Of a stretch of 64,000 nucleotides of DNA, positions 36,803-46,863 are shown in pieces. A program made the position numbers and the translations under genes. The notes beneath the pieces are model-generated. The model saw only the letters and a program-made list of their open reading frames with translations. It did no database searches and was not told where the DNA came from. This stretch comes from Psychrobacter sp. MF31 (GTDB lineage: Bacteria; Pseudomonadota; Gammaproteobacteria; Pseudomonadales; Moraxellaceae). Where the stretch lies: assembly GCF_012847335.1 (NCBI RefSeq), contig NZ_JABBDX010000002.1, forward strand, positions 186,001 through 250,000. The letters are read 5' to 3'. Within the stretch, counting starts at the first letter, position 1; each line of letters opens with the position of its first letter.

Positions 36803-39800
36803 TCAAATCATTTTCCAAGTCATGTCATTTTCGCTCAGCTTATGGTAATTGAGCTGTGGATAAGGCGACAGATCATGGGATTGCAAATTATCCAGCGCTT
36901 GCAATAAGTCCTCAAAAAACGGCTTTAACATGGCAAATTGAGCGGGCGTTGTATGCTGAGAGTTAAGCAAGCATTTGTCCTCAAGATTTTGGCTGACAAA
37001 GCGCAGTTGCGGCACGCCCGTATAGCGACTTGCCCCCAAAATCCGGTGGGCAATTTGTGCAAGCTGCGAGCGGTCACGAGCCTCCCAAGCGCTATTTAAC
37101 GCCTCTTTTTCGGTATTTATGGTATCAAGCATCATCACCATTAAGGTTGCTGCCAGATCGGGTTTGTTTGCTGATCGGGTCAACGCATCTTGCCAGTCAA
37201 GAATGGCAAAGCTGTCAAGATTCGTGGTGGCTTCCACAGGTTTTTGCAGCGCGATATCAGCGGTCGCACTTGGCGCCATGGCATCATGATAAAGCTGATG
37301 CTGATAGCGCGGCTGGGTTTCGCGGGCAGGCTCTCGAAGATAATCATCGCGCGGCTGGCTGTCACGAAGGTAGTCGTCGCGGATTTTTTTAAGCGACAGT
37401 GGTCTTGCGATATTTTTATCTTTGGGCATGGCTACCGATTTTTGCGATCGGCGGATCTCAGCTTGACCGTTGTCATTATTTTCAAGATTTTGCGTTAATA
37501 GTGGCTGCTCTACGAGCCGTGGCGATGCTTGAGTTGCCGTTCGACCCAGCCATTTTTGCAGCACTTGAACGAGCTGCGGCTGACTGATGGGCTTGCCAAC
37601 ATAATCGTCAATGCCGCTTGCCATCAGCTTATCACGCTCATCAGCAAGACCATGAGCGGTCAGCGCGATAATCGGTACTCGGTGCTCTGGGTTTTCGATT
37701 TTGCGGATTTGCTCGGCAGCGGCGCGACCGGACATTCTTGGCATTTGAATGTCCATAAAAATTAAATCAATGTGGTCTTTATCGTCAATTTTTATTTTTT
37801 CTTCAGCGGGATTAAGGCTTGTGGCAGGAAGATTAGCGCGACCTTCAGCTTTTGACAATTGCGTTTTGTTCGATAAACTTTGCTGAATGCCCTTATTGGG
37901 TTTGCTATGTTTGGTTTGTTGTTTGCTCATAATTTCGATGGCATCAAAGCCGCTATTGGCGGTAATCACTTGAATGCCAAGCTCGCTTAATAGCGCATCT
38001 AATACCAATAAATTGGGCAGATGGTCATCAACTGCCAAAACCGTCACCCCATGCCAGCGCGGCAGTGGCGCGGCAGTCGGCGCTCGCGATTTTTGCGTAT
38101 CAAGCATGGTATAAAGTTGGCGTTTATCAAGCGGCTCAAATAAAATGTTGGCGTGATAGCGATTAAGTAGCGCTTGGTCAGCGGCAACTTGATAGCCAAA
38201 GACCGCAAGTTTGCCTTGATAATGTAGCCGGATTTGCTTTAACAGCGCCATCATATCGTCTTGGGTGTCATTATCGACAATCACCCAATCCCAATAATTG
38301 CCATGCTCTTTTAAAGATTCCAAAACGCCAGGCAAGGAGTTGGCTTGGGTTAAATGAATCGGCAAGTTTTGCAAACTGGCTTTTAATACCTGAATCGATG
38401 CTGCATGATTAATCCAAACCAAAATATGAAACTCATCCCCCGCGCTTGCCAGCGGCGCAAGTACCGGCGGGCTAATACTTTGACCTGTCGGCGCTTCTAA
38501 CACATCGACGTGCGTTGGCATCCGAAACCAAAACGTCGCCCCTTGATTGGCAATATTTTCTTGAGCATTGTCATAAAAACCAATATCGCCGCCCATCAAT
38601 CGCGTGAGCTGCTTTGAGATGACAAGACCAAGCCCTGTACCGCCATATTGCCGCGTGGTTGAAGGATCGCCTTGGCTAAAGCTTTGAAATAACAGCTTTT
38701 GGTCAGCTTTTGAAATGCCTTTGCCGCTGTCTTGAACGCTAATCATCAAAAAATTATCTTGATAATCATCAAGGCTGACCCGAACCACCACATCACCGGT
38801 GTCAGTAAATTTAATCGCGTTGCCCACAATATTGGTCAAAATTTGCTTGAGTCGCAGCGCATCCCCCATGATTCGCATGGGAACGTCATTGTAAAAAAGT
38901 ACTGCCATCCGCAGCCCTTTTTCAGCCGCAACAGGGGACAACATATCCACGACGTCATAAACGGTGTCATATAAATCAAAGTCGTGACGGTCTAAAATCA
39001 GCTTTCCGGCTTCAATTTTTGAAAAGTCCAACACATCATTGACCAATGCCAATAAATGAGCGGAGGACTTGCGAATGGTTTGAACGTACAAATCTTGCTC
39101 GGCGTTTAACTCGCCATGGCGCGCCAGCAAATTGATAAAGCCGTCGATACTGTTCAGCGGCGTTCGCAGTTCATGACTGATATTGGCTAAAAACGCCGAT
39201 TTGGCTTGGCTCGTTGAAATGGCGGCATCGCGAGCGTTACGGATCGAAATGTTTTGCATTTCCATCTCATCAAAAGCCAATCGCAAATCGTCTTCGGTTT
39301 GCTCGGCGTGATTTTTTAATTCTTGAAAGCTTGAATGTAGCCTGCGCAGCGTTTTCACCAAATCTTGCTGAAGTAAGTTCAACTCGCCGTCCGATTCCAC
39401 CGGAATGGGCTTATAAAGATTGTCCACGTTGGTGCGCTGAAGCTGAAGCCGAAGCTCATAAATCGGCGCAATCCAGCGCTTGGCATAAATATTTAAGCTC
39501 AGCAGCAAAATTAAAATGGTAAAAAGTCCGGTAATCACCAGCGCAATGGCGATTCGGTAACGAGCAATATATAGCGGCTCATTGTCCATATCGACCAAAA
39601 GCCAAAGCCGTTGATCTTCAAACGTCCCCAAAACACTGCCATAAGCGGTGCCAATGGGCGTTGGCAGCTGTGATAGAAAATTTGCTTCAGGATTAATTTC
39701 AGGCCAAGACTCTGCCACCCCGTAGCCCACAGTTGCTAAAACCTGATTGTTTTCATTGACAATGGCAATGCGCTGAACGTGCTGCTCGGACTGCATCCGG

Positions 39801-40327
39801 CTTAATTTGTCGCGGATCGCCACCAATGAGGCAATTGCGCCTTTGGGGGCGAGCTCTGATTTGCCTTGGCTTTCGTCAACGATGACCGCGCTTGAGGGCG
39901 TTGGCGTTTGTACCCCGCCAAGCGCTTCTTCAGACAGCACCGCATTATTTAAGTTGCCACCGCGAGCGACGATATAATGGTCAGAATGAACTTGCGATAC
40001 GGGCAATTGAGATTTTTTTATGCTGGCATCAAGCGCTGATTGGCTGACGCTTGCCACATCGCCAACGATTTTTTTGGCAGTTTCTTTATTGTCATTAAAT
40101 TGAACGCGCTCTTGCTCTAACAATTCAGGAATTAGCTCGGTCACCATGGGTTTGTAGCGAATCAATACCGCCTCGGCAAGGGCTTCTTGCTCAGATTCTG
40201 AGGCGCGCATAGTTTCATGAAACACCAAAATACCACCGACGGCAGCAAGCACACAAATCGGCAAAAACACCAAAATAATCAGCTGACCATAGGCGCTACT
40301 GGTATCAAAGCGCTTTTTAGTTGTCAT
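36803..40327 (-). CDS. gacS: Hybrid sensor histidine kinase GacS/BarA
   Basis: GacS/BarA phosphorylates GacA/UvrY, which controls Csr/Rsm small RNAs. From ATG 40327 the protein has 1174 residues: membrane segments near 15-36 and 260-282, a HAMP-like linker, HisKA with His385 (NISHELRTPLNSI), an ATPase domain (NAIKFTDTGD, DSGKGI, GGTGLGLVISK), a degenerate receiver-like segment (~630-745), a true receiver with Asp859 (IFMDIQMPRMSG) and a C-terminal Hpt with His1094 (AHRILGASRYTGVPQL). The receiver carries an unusual insert of ~45-50 residues. Location divergent from cysM-rlmD-relA matches the gacS neighbourhood of Pseudomonas. Confidence 0.92.
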   Translation of the reverse strand: MTTKKRFDTSSAYGQLIILVFLPICVLAAVGGILVFHETMRASESEQEALAEAVLIRYKPMVTELIPELLEQERVQFNDNKETAKKIVGDVASVSQSALDASIKKSQLPVSQVHSDHYIVARGGNLNNAVLSEEALGGVQTPTPSSAVIVDESQGKSELAPKGAIASLVAIRDKLSRMQSEQHVQRIAIVNENNQVLATVGYGVAESWPEINPEANFLSQLPTPIGTAYGSVLGTFEDQRLWLLVDMDNEPLYIARYRIAIALVITGLFTILILLLSLNIYAKRWIAPIYELRLQLQRTNVDNLYKPIPVESDGELNLLQQDLVKTLRRLHSSFQELKNHAEQTEDDLRLAFDEMEMQNISIRNARDAAISTSQAKSAFLANISHELRTPLNSIDGFINLLARHGELNAEQDLYVQTIRKSSAHLLALVNDVLDFSKIEAGKLILDRHDFDLYDTVYDVVDMLSPVAAEKGLRMAVLFYNDVPMRIMGDALRLKQILTNIVGNAIKFTDTGDVVVRVSLDDYQDNFLMISVQDSGKGISKADQKLLFQSFSQGDPSTTRQYGGTGLGLVISKQLTRLMGGDIGFYDNAQENIANQGATFWFRMPTHVDVLEAPTGQSISPPVLAPLASAGDEFHILVWINHAASIQVLKASLQNLPIHLTQANSLPGVLESLKEHGNYWDWVIVDNDTQDDMMALLKQIRLHYQGKLAVFGYQVAADQALLNRYHANILFEPLDKRQLYTMLDTQKSRAPTAAPLPRWHGVTVLAVDDHLPNLLVLDALLSELGIQVITANSGFDAIEIMSKQQTKHSKPNKGIQQSLSNKTQLSKAEGRANLPATSLNPAEEKIKIDDKDHIDLIFMDIQMPRMSGRAAAEQIRKIENPEHRVPIIALTAHGLADERDKLMASGIDDYVGKPISQPQLVQVLQKWLGRTATQASPRLVEQPLLTQNLENNDNGQAEIRRSQKSVAMPKDKNIARPLSLKKIRDDYLRDSQPRDDYLREPARETQPRYQHQLYHDAMAPSATADIALQKPVEATTNLDSFAILDWQDALTRSANKPDLAATLMVMMLDTINTEKEALNSAWEARDRSQLAQIAHRILGASRYTGVPQLRFVSQNLEDKCLLNSQHTTPAQFAMLKPFFEDLLQALDNLQSHDLSPYPQLNYHKLSENDMTWKMI

Positions 40328-40481
40328 AAGCTTGCCTGCCTTCACGGATTGATTGTTGCCGACTGAACGCTATTTTAACAGCATTTTTCATCTGCCGCCT
40401 TTTAGTCATGCGTTTTATAAACTCAGCTTTTATTTACTGAGCTAAAAACCCATAAAGCGCTGCACGAAGATAACAACAAAA

Positions 40482-40490
40482 TGATATAAT
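40482..40490 (+). promoter_or_regulatory. Extended -10 promoter for cysM
   Basis: TGATATAAT carries the extended -10 dinucleotide and a consensus TATAAT (40485-40490). No good -35 is seen. It is 107 bases before the cysM start. Confidence 0.55.
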
Positions 40491-40596
40491 AAGCGCATTT
40501 TTTATAAAGGGCTGCATGAAGATAACGCTTGCTGATCCCAGCGCGTTTCAAAAGCTTTGCTTTATAAGCGACCCAATAACATCACAAGGATGCGTT

Positions 40597-41559
40597 ATGT
40601 CATCGCAAGATTCAAAAGCTTCATTTATCAGCCAAACGGTGACCTTAGCCGACTGCGTTGGCAAAACCCCGCTTGTGGAATTGACCACGTTGCCAACCTT
40701 AGAGGGCGTCAGCGGCGCAAAATTATTAGCAAAGCTTGAAGGCAATAATCCGGCAGGGTCAGTTAAAGACCGTCCGGCGTTTAATATGATTTATCAAGCC
40801 GAAAAGCGCGGCGACATTAAGCGCGGTGATACTTTGATTGAAGCGACGAGCGGCAACACCGGAATTGCCCTTGCGATGGTCGCTGCCATGCGCGGTTATC
40901 CGTTGACGCTATTGATGCCGACCAACTCAACCCAAGAGCGTAAAGACGCGATGGCAGCTTACGGCGCAACGCTCATTGAAGTTGATGAAGGCATGGAAGC
41001 GGCGCGCGATTTGGCACTGCAAATGCAAGCGGACGGCAAAGGCGTCGTTCTTGACCAATTTAACAATCCGGACAATAAGCAAGCGCATTATTTGACCACC
41101 GCTCCTGAAATTTGGGAGCAAACAGAAGGCAAAATCACCCATTTTATCAGCTCAATGGGGACGACCGGAACGATCACCGGCGTCGCGCAATTTTTAAAAG
41201 AAAAAAATCCGGATATTAAAATCATTGGGTTGCAGCCGGACGAAAATGCGTCGATTGCCGGAATCCGCAACTGGCCAAAAGAATACCTGCCAGGGATTTT
41301 TGAGCCAGAATTGGTTGATGAAATCCTCGATATTGACCAAACGGACGCTGAAGTTTACATGCGCAAACTTGCCAAAACCGAAGGCATTTTTGCAGGGGTA
41401 TCTTCAGGAGCGGCGGCTTGGGCGGCGCTAAAAATCGCTCGCGACAATCCCGATGCCGTTATCGTATTTATCGTTTGCGATCGCGGCGACCGATATTTAT
41501 CAACCGGACTTTATAGCGTCAATGACGACGCAAAAGCCGCTGATAACGCCACGCCATAA
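40597..41559 (+). CDS. cysM: Cysteine synthase B (O-acetylserine sulfhydrylase B)
   Basis: CysM makes cysteine from O-acetylserine and sulfide, or S-sulfocysteine with thiosulfate. The PLP Lys is in NPAGSVKDRPA, the substrate loop is TSGNTGIA and the phosphate loop is SSMGTTGTITG. CysM-type features include IAGIRNWPKEYLP. ATG at 40597 has AAGGATGC just upstream and gives 320 residues; the 40516 start is rejected. It leads a rightward set with the exonuclease, rlmD and relA. Confidence 0.95.
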   Translation: MSSQDSKASFISQTVTLADCVGKTPLVELTTLPTLEGVSGAKLLAKLEGNNPAGSVKDRPAFNMIYQAEKRGDIKRGDTLIEATSGNTGIALAMVAAMRGYPLTLLMPTNSTQERKDAMAAYGATLIEVDEGMEAARDLALQMQADGKGVVLDQFNNPDNKQAHYLTTAPEIWEQTEGKITHFISSMGTTGTITGVAQFLKEKNPDIKIIGLQPDENASIAGIRNWPKEYLPGIFEPELVDEILDIDQTDAEVYMRKLAKTEGIFAGVSSGAAAWAALKIARDNPDAVIVFIVCDRGDRYLSTGLYSVNDDAKAADNATP

Positions 41560-41591
41560 TTTAGCAAGCTGATTTCCATTTAGGATGGTTT

Positions 41592-42428
41592 ATGAACAAC
41601 GCCCTGCCCTTTGACCCAGTATTGGTCTTTGATATCGAAACTGCCCCAGACGTTGCTGCGGCGCGGCGCATTTATCCTGAGCTTGCCGACTTAAACGATG
41701 ATGACGCGTTAAGCGCCCTTACCGCCCTGCGAACTCAAGAATCAGGTCGCAGCTTTATGCGCTTACCGCTTCAGCGCATCGTTTGCATCTCGTTTTTATA
41801 CATCAAAAATGGCGCGATGAGTTTGCGATCTTTAAGTGCTGAGCAGTTGTCCGAGCAAGAGATTTTGCAAACGTTTTTTCGCGCTTTTAATGATTTTGAC
41901 AGCTTACCGCAATTGGTCAGTTGGAACGGTTCAGGGTTTGATATTCCAGTATTGCTATACCGCGCTATGCTTTATGAGTTAAGCGTTCCGCTGCTTTTTG
42001 AAGAAGGCGACCGCATCCAAAAAATGCGCTTTGATAACTATGTCAATCGCTACCATAGCCGCCATTTGGACTTGATGGACAGATTTAGCCAGTTTGGCGC
42101 AAGCCCGCGCCAATCGATGGATATCGTGGCAAGCCTTTATGGGTTACCGGGAAAAACTGATGTCGATGGCAGTATGGTCGGCACGTTGGTTACAAACGAT
42201 GATTGGCAAACGCTTACCATTTATTGCGAAAGTGACGTGCTAAACACTTGGCTCATTTATTTGCGCTGGCTGCGATTAACCGGCAAAGTGACGTTTGATC
42301 AATTTAAACTTTGGCAATCGCAGTCAAAAACTTATCTGCAAAGCTTTCAAAAAGATGACAGTGATGTCAGCCGCCATCATGAGTTTTTAGAAGATTGGGA
42401 ATCAAGCGCCCAAAATCTTGCACGTTAA
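41592..42428 (+). CDS. Predicted 3'-5' exonuclease of the PolB exonuclease-like family
   Basis: The 278-residue protein has DEDDy exonuclease motifs: Exo I VFDIETAP (residues ~11-18), Exo II SWNGSGFDIPVL (~113-124) and Exo III YCESDVLNTWLIYLR (~213-227), with a Tyr-type third motif and a YxxxD arrangement. It resembles the stand-alone family related to the exonuclease domain of DNA polymerase II. The AGGATGG site precedes ATG. It sits 32 bases after cysM and is probably cotranscribed. The role (DNA or RNA trimming) is unknown. Confidence 0.88.
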   Translation: MNNALPFDPVLVFDIETAPDVAAARRIYPELADLNDDDALSALTALRTQESGRSFMRLPLQRIVCISFLYIKNGAMSLRSLSAEQLSEQEILQTFFRAFNDFDSLPQLVSWNGSGFDIPVLLYRAMLYELSVPLLFEEGDRIQKMRFDNYVNRYHSRHLDLMDRFSQFGASPRQSMDIVASLYGLPGKTDVDGSMVGTLVTNDDWQTLTIYCESDVLNTWLIYLRWLRLTGKVTFDQFKLWQSQSKTYLQSFQKDDSDVSRHHEFLEDWESSAQNLAR

Positions 42429-42508
42429 TTGTGAATTGATCGCAGCTTTACCTTTATTGATATTAAGCTGCGCGTATTATCGTTTTATTTTTTTATTAAG
42501 GCAGGATT

Positions 42509-44023
42509 ATGACTCCCACCGACCATCCCAACAGCAATGTCAGCGCCATCACCACCCCACCAAGCAAAAAAAAATCTAAGCCCTCCTCAAAAACGCGCCG
42601 CCGTTTAAAAGACGCCGAACCTGTGCCCTTTGTGATTGATGGCTTATCGCATGACGGTCGCGGCGTGGCAATTTATGGCAATGGCTTTGATGAAAAAGAC
42701 GCTCATATCACAGACAAACACGGCAAAAAAGTCTTTGTCAGCTTTGCGCTACCCGGTGAGACGGTCAATGTCAAAATCACCAACAGCCGAGCAAGCTTTG
42801 AAGAAGGCGACGCGGTAGACGTCCTTGCTAATCCCAACGCGCATCGCGCCGTTCCGCCCTGCCCGCATTTTGGCGTTTGTGGCGGTTGCAGCTTGCAGCA
42901 CTGGCAACCCGATTCCCAGATCAACTTTAAACAATCGGTATTAGCCGAGCTGTTACGTCATCAAGCAGATATTGAGCCGGATCACTGGCTTGAGCCTATC
43001 ATTGCTGATCGCTTGGCGTATCGAACCAAAGCTCGGCTTGGCGTTCGCTATGTTGCCAAAAAAGGCACAGCGCTCGTTGGCTTTCGTGAGCGCTCAAGCA
43101 ACTTTTTAGCCGAGTTAAATGAGTGTCATATTTTGGATGCGCGAATTGGCTTTGAGATTGAAAATTTAAAAGCACTGATTGCAAGCCTTGACGGTCGCGA
43201 CCAAATTGCTCAGTTAGAGCTTGCTATGGGCGAGCTGTTGCCTGAGCTTTTAGATGGCAATCAGCCCGTTGCTTTAATCGTTCGCAATTTATCACCGTTA
43301 ACAGATGGCGATTTGGAAAAGTTAAAAGCGTTTTTTCGCGAGCGTAATTGGCAGCTTTATTTGCAGCCTAAAGGCATGGACAGCATTGAGCGCATTGCTT
43401 TGCACGACGATGATAATTTAACTGAGCAATTTGGTCGCCTTTATTATCAATTGCCAGAATTTGATTTGACGTATGAATTTATCCCAACCGATTTTACTCA
43501 AGTTAACTTGTCCGTTAACCGCAAAATGACCAAGCTTGCTTGCGATTTGTTGGATTTAAAATCAGGTGAGCGCGTCTTGGATTTGTTCAGCGGTCTTGGC
43601 AACTTTAGTCTGCCAATGGCAAGGCTTGTTGGCGAGTCAGGACGGGTGATTGGTGTTGAAGGCAGTGACGCCATGACGGCTCGCGCCTCAACAAATGCGC
43701 GCCGAAACAACCTTGCCAATACTGAGTTTTATGCTCAAGATTTGACCCAAGATTGCTCAAATGAGCCGTGGGCAAACCAAGGTTTTGATGCGCTTCTCAT
43801 TGACCCGCCGCGATCAGGCGCTTGGGAAATCATGCAATATCTGCCAAACTTTAATGCCAAGCGCATCGTTTATGTGTCGTGCAATCCGGCAACGCTTGCC
43901 CGCGATACCAAAGCCTTATTGGATAATGGCTATCGGTTAACTCATGCTGGGGTCATGGATATGTTTTGCCACACCGGTCACGTTGAGTCGATCGCACGCT
44001 TTGAAAAAATTGCCGACGTTTAA
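42509..44023 (+). CDS. rlmD: 23S rRNA (uracil-1939-C5)-methyltransferase
   Basis: RlmD methylates U1939 with SAM. It has a TRAM domain ([13 protein letters not shown] ... EGDAVDVL), four FeS-cluster cysteines ([15 protein letters not shown] plus a later Cys), the SAM motif [23 protein letters not shown] and the catalytic Cys in [13 protein letters not shown]. The length is 504; an AGGATT site precedes ATG. It belongs to the cysM-rlmD-relA cluster conserved in Pseudomonadales. Confidence 0.95.
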   Translation: MTPTDHPNSNVSAITTPPSKKKSKPSSKTRRRLKDAEPVPFVIDGLSHDGRGVAIYGNGFDEKDAHITDKHGKKVFVSFALPGETVNVKITNSRASFEEGDAVDVLANPNAHRAVPPCPHFGVCGGCSLQHWQPDSQINFKQSVLAELLRHQADIEPDHWLEPIIADRLAYRTKARLGVRYVAKKGTALVGFRERSSNFLAELNECHILDARIGFEIENLKALIASLDGRDQIAQLELAMGELLPELLDGNQPVALIVRNLSPLTDGDLEKLKAFFRERNWQLYLQPKGMDSIERIALHDDDNLTEQFGRLYYQLPEFDLTYEFIPTDFTQVNLSVNRKMTKLACDLLDLKSGERVLDLFSGLGNFSLPMARLVGESGRVIGVEGSDAMTARASTNARRNNLANTEFYAQDLTQDCSNEPWANQGFDALLIDPPRSGAWEIMQYLPNFNAKRIVYVSCNPATLARDTKALLDNGYRLTHAGVMDMFCHTGHVESIARFEKIADV

Positions 44024-44100
44024 GCCATTTTTACAAACTTAAGTTTATGTGATTTAGGACTTATGTTACTTTTAATCATAGCATTATTACAGTTACTCGC

Positions 44101-44128
44101 TTGAATTGTGGTGGTGAGGTGAGATAAT
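44101..44128 (+). promoter_or_regulatory. Candidate promoter for relA
   Basis: TTGAAT (44101-44106), 16-base spacer, GATAAT (44123-44128). A second -10-like CATAAT follows at 44133. It is about 140 bases before relA. Confidence 0.5.
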
Positions 44129-44266
44129 ACCGCATAATAGCAACGGTATTTTTAATCATAAAACTTAGCCAAAATCCGTTGTAAAAAGGCTTTTTGAGAG
44201 CTTTATAGGCAGTGGTTGGCAACTTAATTGTCACCCATTACATTTTTTTGTGATAAGGAGCCGGCT

Positions 44267-46807
44267 ATGGTGAAGATTCGTGAAGGCTTGCCCTTGATAG
44301 ATGGGCAGACCACACAGGTCGATAGCGCCGCTGTGGCCGCCCAACTGGTTGCCAATCAGCGCTCGCAAGGCTCCGCAAACAGCTATGCTCAGCTGCCGCT
44401 AGATATCAAGCAGCAGCTTGCTACTCATAAGCTGCACACCACGTTTGATCGGACGCCAAATTACAACTATCCTGATGAGCTGTATTTTGATAACGATTAT
44501 TTAGACAGTGCTTTATTTCATGAAGCGCAATTGATTGATAGCGAAGGCTTAAGCCTTGAGCAAGCCAATATTGATATTCCCGTTTGGCTTGACAATGTTG
44601 CTCGGCGAATCGGTCAAGCCAGCGTCCCAAAGCTGACTCAAGCTTGCGAGTTTATCCGCAGTCGAATGACAACCGATGAGTCTGAGCATTCAGGTGCTTA
44701 TGTGACTGGCATTGGTATGACCGACATTTTGACTTATCTTTATCAAGATGAAAATGCACTGGTCGCTGCTATGCTTTATCGCAGTGTTCGTAAAGAGCTG
44801 ATTTTACTTGACGAAGTTAAAAAACAATTTGGCGAGGATGTCAGCACCCTAGTCACTGATACGCTGGCAATGGGAAAGCTTGCGGATATTATTGAGAGCA
44901 GCAAGCGCTTAGAAGATCATTTTGTTAACAATCAGCGCGATCAGCTGTCCAACATTTATAGCATGCTCATCTCGGTTACCAACGATGTTCGCGTGGTGCT
45001 CATTAAGCTTGCTGAGCGCACCTTTGCGATGCGCGAGTTGTCTTTTTCGACCACTGAGCGTCAGCGCCGCGTTGCCCGTGAAGTGATGACCATTTACGCC
45101 CCGCTTGCGCACCGACTTGGCATTGCTCAGCTTAAATGGGAACTTGAAGATTTAGCCTTTCGTTATCTTGCGCCCGACCGCTACAAAGAGATTGCCAAGC
45201 TGCTTTCAGAAAAACGTAGCGAGCGTGAAACTTATATTCGCCGCGTTGAGCAGCAGCTTAATGACGCGCTACGTGATGCGGGCATCAAAGGCGAGGTTTC
45301 AGGTCGCGTTAAGCATATTTACTCCATTTACCGCAAGATGAAGCTTAAAGGCTTATCTTTTGATCAGCTTTACGACATTCGAGCGCTTCGGGTTTTGGTA
45401 GAAGATACTGCCGACTGCTATCATGTGTTGGGATTGGTTCACGGGCTTTGGCGCTATATCCCTGAGCAGTTTGACGATTATATTACCAATCCCAAATCTA
45501 ATGGTTATCGATCGCTTCATACCGCCGTCATTGCTGAAAATAAATCCCTTGAAGTTCAAATTCGCACGCATAGCATGCACTTTGAGGCAGAGCTTGGCAT
45601 GTGCGCCCATGTCAATTACAAAGAAGGGCTTAAAAACAAAAAAGACAACTATCTCAATCAGCGCATCAGCTCATTGCGCCAGTTATTACTCATCAATAAC
45701 GAAACCAAATCGCATGGCAAAACGGTCGTGGTTGAAGGTGAAAATGGCGATTTTGAAATTTTTGAAGATGATGAGCAAACCGTTGATTTTGATGAGCTTG
45801 AGCGCATTTATGTGTTCAGCCGTGATGGTGATATTACCGAGCTTCCAAAAGGCGCCACCGTTCTTGATTTTGCTTATTATGTTCATACGCAAGTTGGCAA
45901 CCGAGCTCAAGCTGCTCGCGTTAACCAGCGCTATGTGCCGCTCACCTATCAGCTTAAAACCGGCGAGCAAGTTGAAATCATTACCAAAGCTGCCCGTGAA
46001 CCCAACCGCGATTGGCTGGTTGCCTCCCTTGGTTATATCCATACCAACCGCGCCCGCTCCAAGCTTCGGCAATGGTTCAACAAGCAAGACCGCGATAAAA
46101 ATATCGAAATTGGGCGGCAAATGCTGGCAAAAGAGCTTGAGCGCTTATCGGTTCATCCCAATAGCATTGATTTGAACGACTACTTGCAGTTTTTTAACGC
46201 CAATACGGCAGATGATATCGTAGTCGGATTGGTCACAGGCGACATTGGCATTCACCAATTGACCAATCACATCTCCCGACAGCTGCACCTTGAGCCTGAA
46301 AAAGAAGAAGAAGAATTTACCCCAAGTATTGATACCAAAATCAGCGACAAGCTTGGCAATTATAAAATCAATATCGACGGTTTAGATAATATTGAAATTA
46401 GCCTTGCTGGCTGCTGCCATCCGGTTCATGGCGAGCCGATCGCCGGATTTATTACCCAATCGCGCGGCGTTAGTATCCACAATCGCGGCTGCCCTGAATA
46501 TGCAAGGATGATTGAGCGTGAACCCGAGCGGCAGATCAATGCCTCTTGGCGCGCTAAATCAGGTCGATTTCAACCCGTAGACATTCATGTTGAAGCTTAC
46601 GATCGGCGCGGATTGCTTCGGGATTTGACCCAAGTCATTGATAAAGAAAATGTTAATATCCGCAAAATTGACACGCTCAGCACCGATGACAACATCGCGC
46701 TTCTTAAATTTCATGTTGAAGTTTCAGGACTTGCGCACTTATCCAAACTGCTTGCCAAGCTTGAGCAGCAGCCGGGGATTTTACACGCTCGCCGAGCCGT
46801 TGCTTAG
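44267..46807 (+). CDS. relA: GTP pyrophosphokinase RelA ((p)ppGpp synthetase)
   Basis: RelA makes (p)ppGpp when uncharged tRNA is on the ribosome. From ATG 44267 (AAGGAG site) it has 846 residues. The N-terminal HD region lacks the HDxxED residues needed for hydrolysis; the synthetase region is intact (KHIYSIYRKMKLKGLSFDQLYDIRALRV; ITNPKSNGYRSLHTAV). TGS (IYVFSRDGDITELPKGATVLDFAYYVHT), a zinc-finger-like CCHPV segment and a C-terminal ACT domain (VEAYDRRGLLRDLTQVI) follow. It is RelA rather than bifunctional SpoT because the hydrolase site is degenerate. Confidence 0.95.
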   Translation: MVKIREGLPLIDGQTTQVDSAAVAAQLVANQRSQGSANSYAQLPLDIKQQLATHKLHTTFDRTPNYNYPDELYFDNDYLDSALFHEAQLIDSEGLSLEQANIDIPVWLDNVARRIGQASVPKLTQACEFIRSRMTTDESEHSGAYVTGIGMTDILTYLYQDENALVAAMLYRSVRKELILLDEVKKQFGEDVSTLVTDTLAMGKLADIIESSKRLEDHFVNNQRDQLSNIYSMLISVTNDVRVVLIKLAERTFAMRELSFSTTERQRRVAREVMTIYAPLAHRLGIAQLKWELEDLAFRYLAPDRYKEIAKLLSEKRSERETYIRRVEQQLNDALRDAGIKGEVSGRVKHIYSIYRKMKLKGLSFDQLYDIRALRVLVEDTADCYHVLGLVHGLWRYIPEQFDDYITNPKSNGYRSLHTAVIAENKSLEVQIRTHSMHFEAELGMCAHVNYKEGLKNKKDNYLNQRISSLRQLLLINNETKSHGKTVVVEGENGDFEIFEDDEQTVDFDELERIYVFSRDGDITELPKGATVLDFAYYVHTQVGNRAQAARVNQRYVPLTYQLKTGEQVEIITKAAREPNRDWLVASLGYIHTNRARSKLRQWFNKQDRDKNIEIGRQMLAKELERLSVHPNSIDLNDYLQFFNANTADDIVVGLVTGDIGIHQLTNHISRQLHLEPEKEEEEFTPSIDTKISDKLGNYKINIDGLDNIEISLAGCCHPVHGEPIAGFITQSRGVSIHNRGCPEYARMIEREPERQINASWRAKSGRFQPVDIHVEAYDRRGLLRDLTQVIDKENVNIRKIDTLSTDDNIALLKFHVEVSGLAHLSKLLAKLEQQPGILHARRAVA

Positions 46808-46863
46808 CGTTATCTTGCTTAAACTTAATTTTTGATATTAAATAAAGGTTACCTTTTTATTTT

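Noticed and set aside
37030-37587. Several open frames on the plus strand opposite gacS
   Set aside because: They are shadows of a long coding region on the other strand, without ribosome sites or family features.
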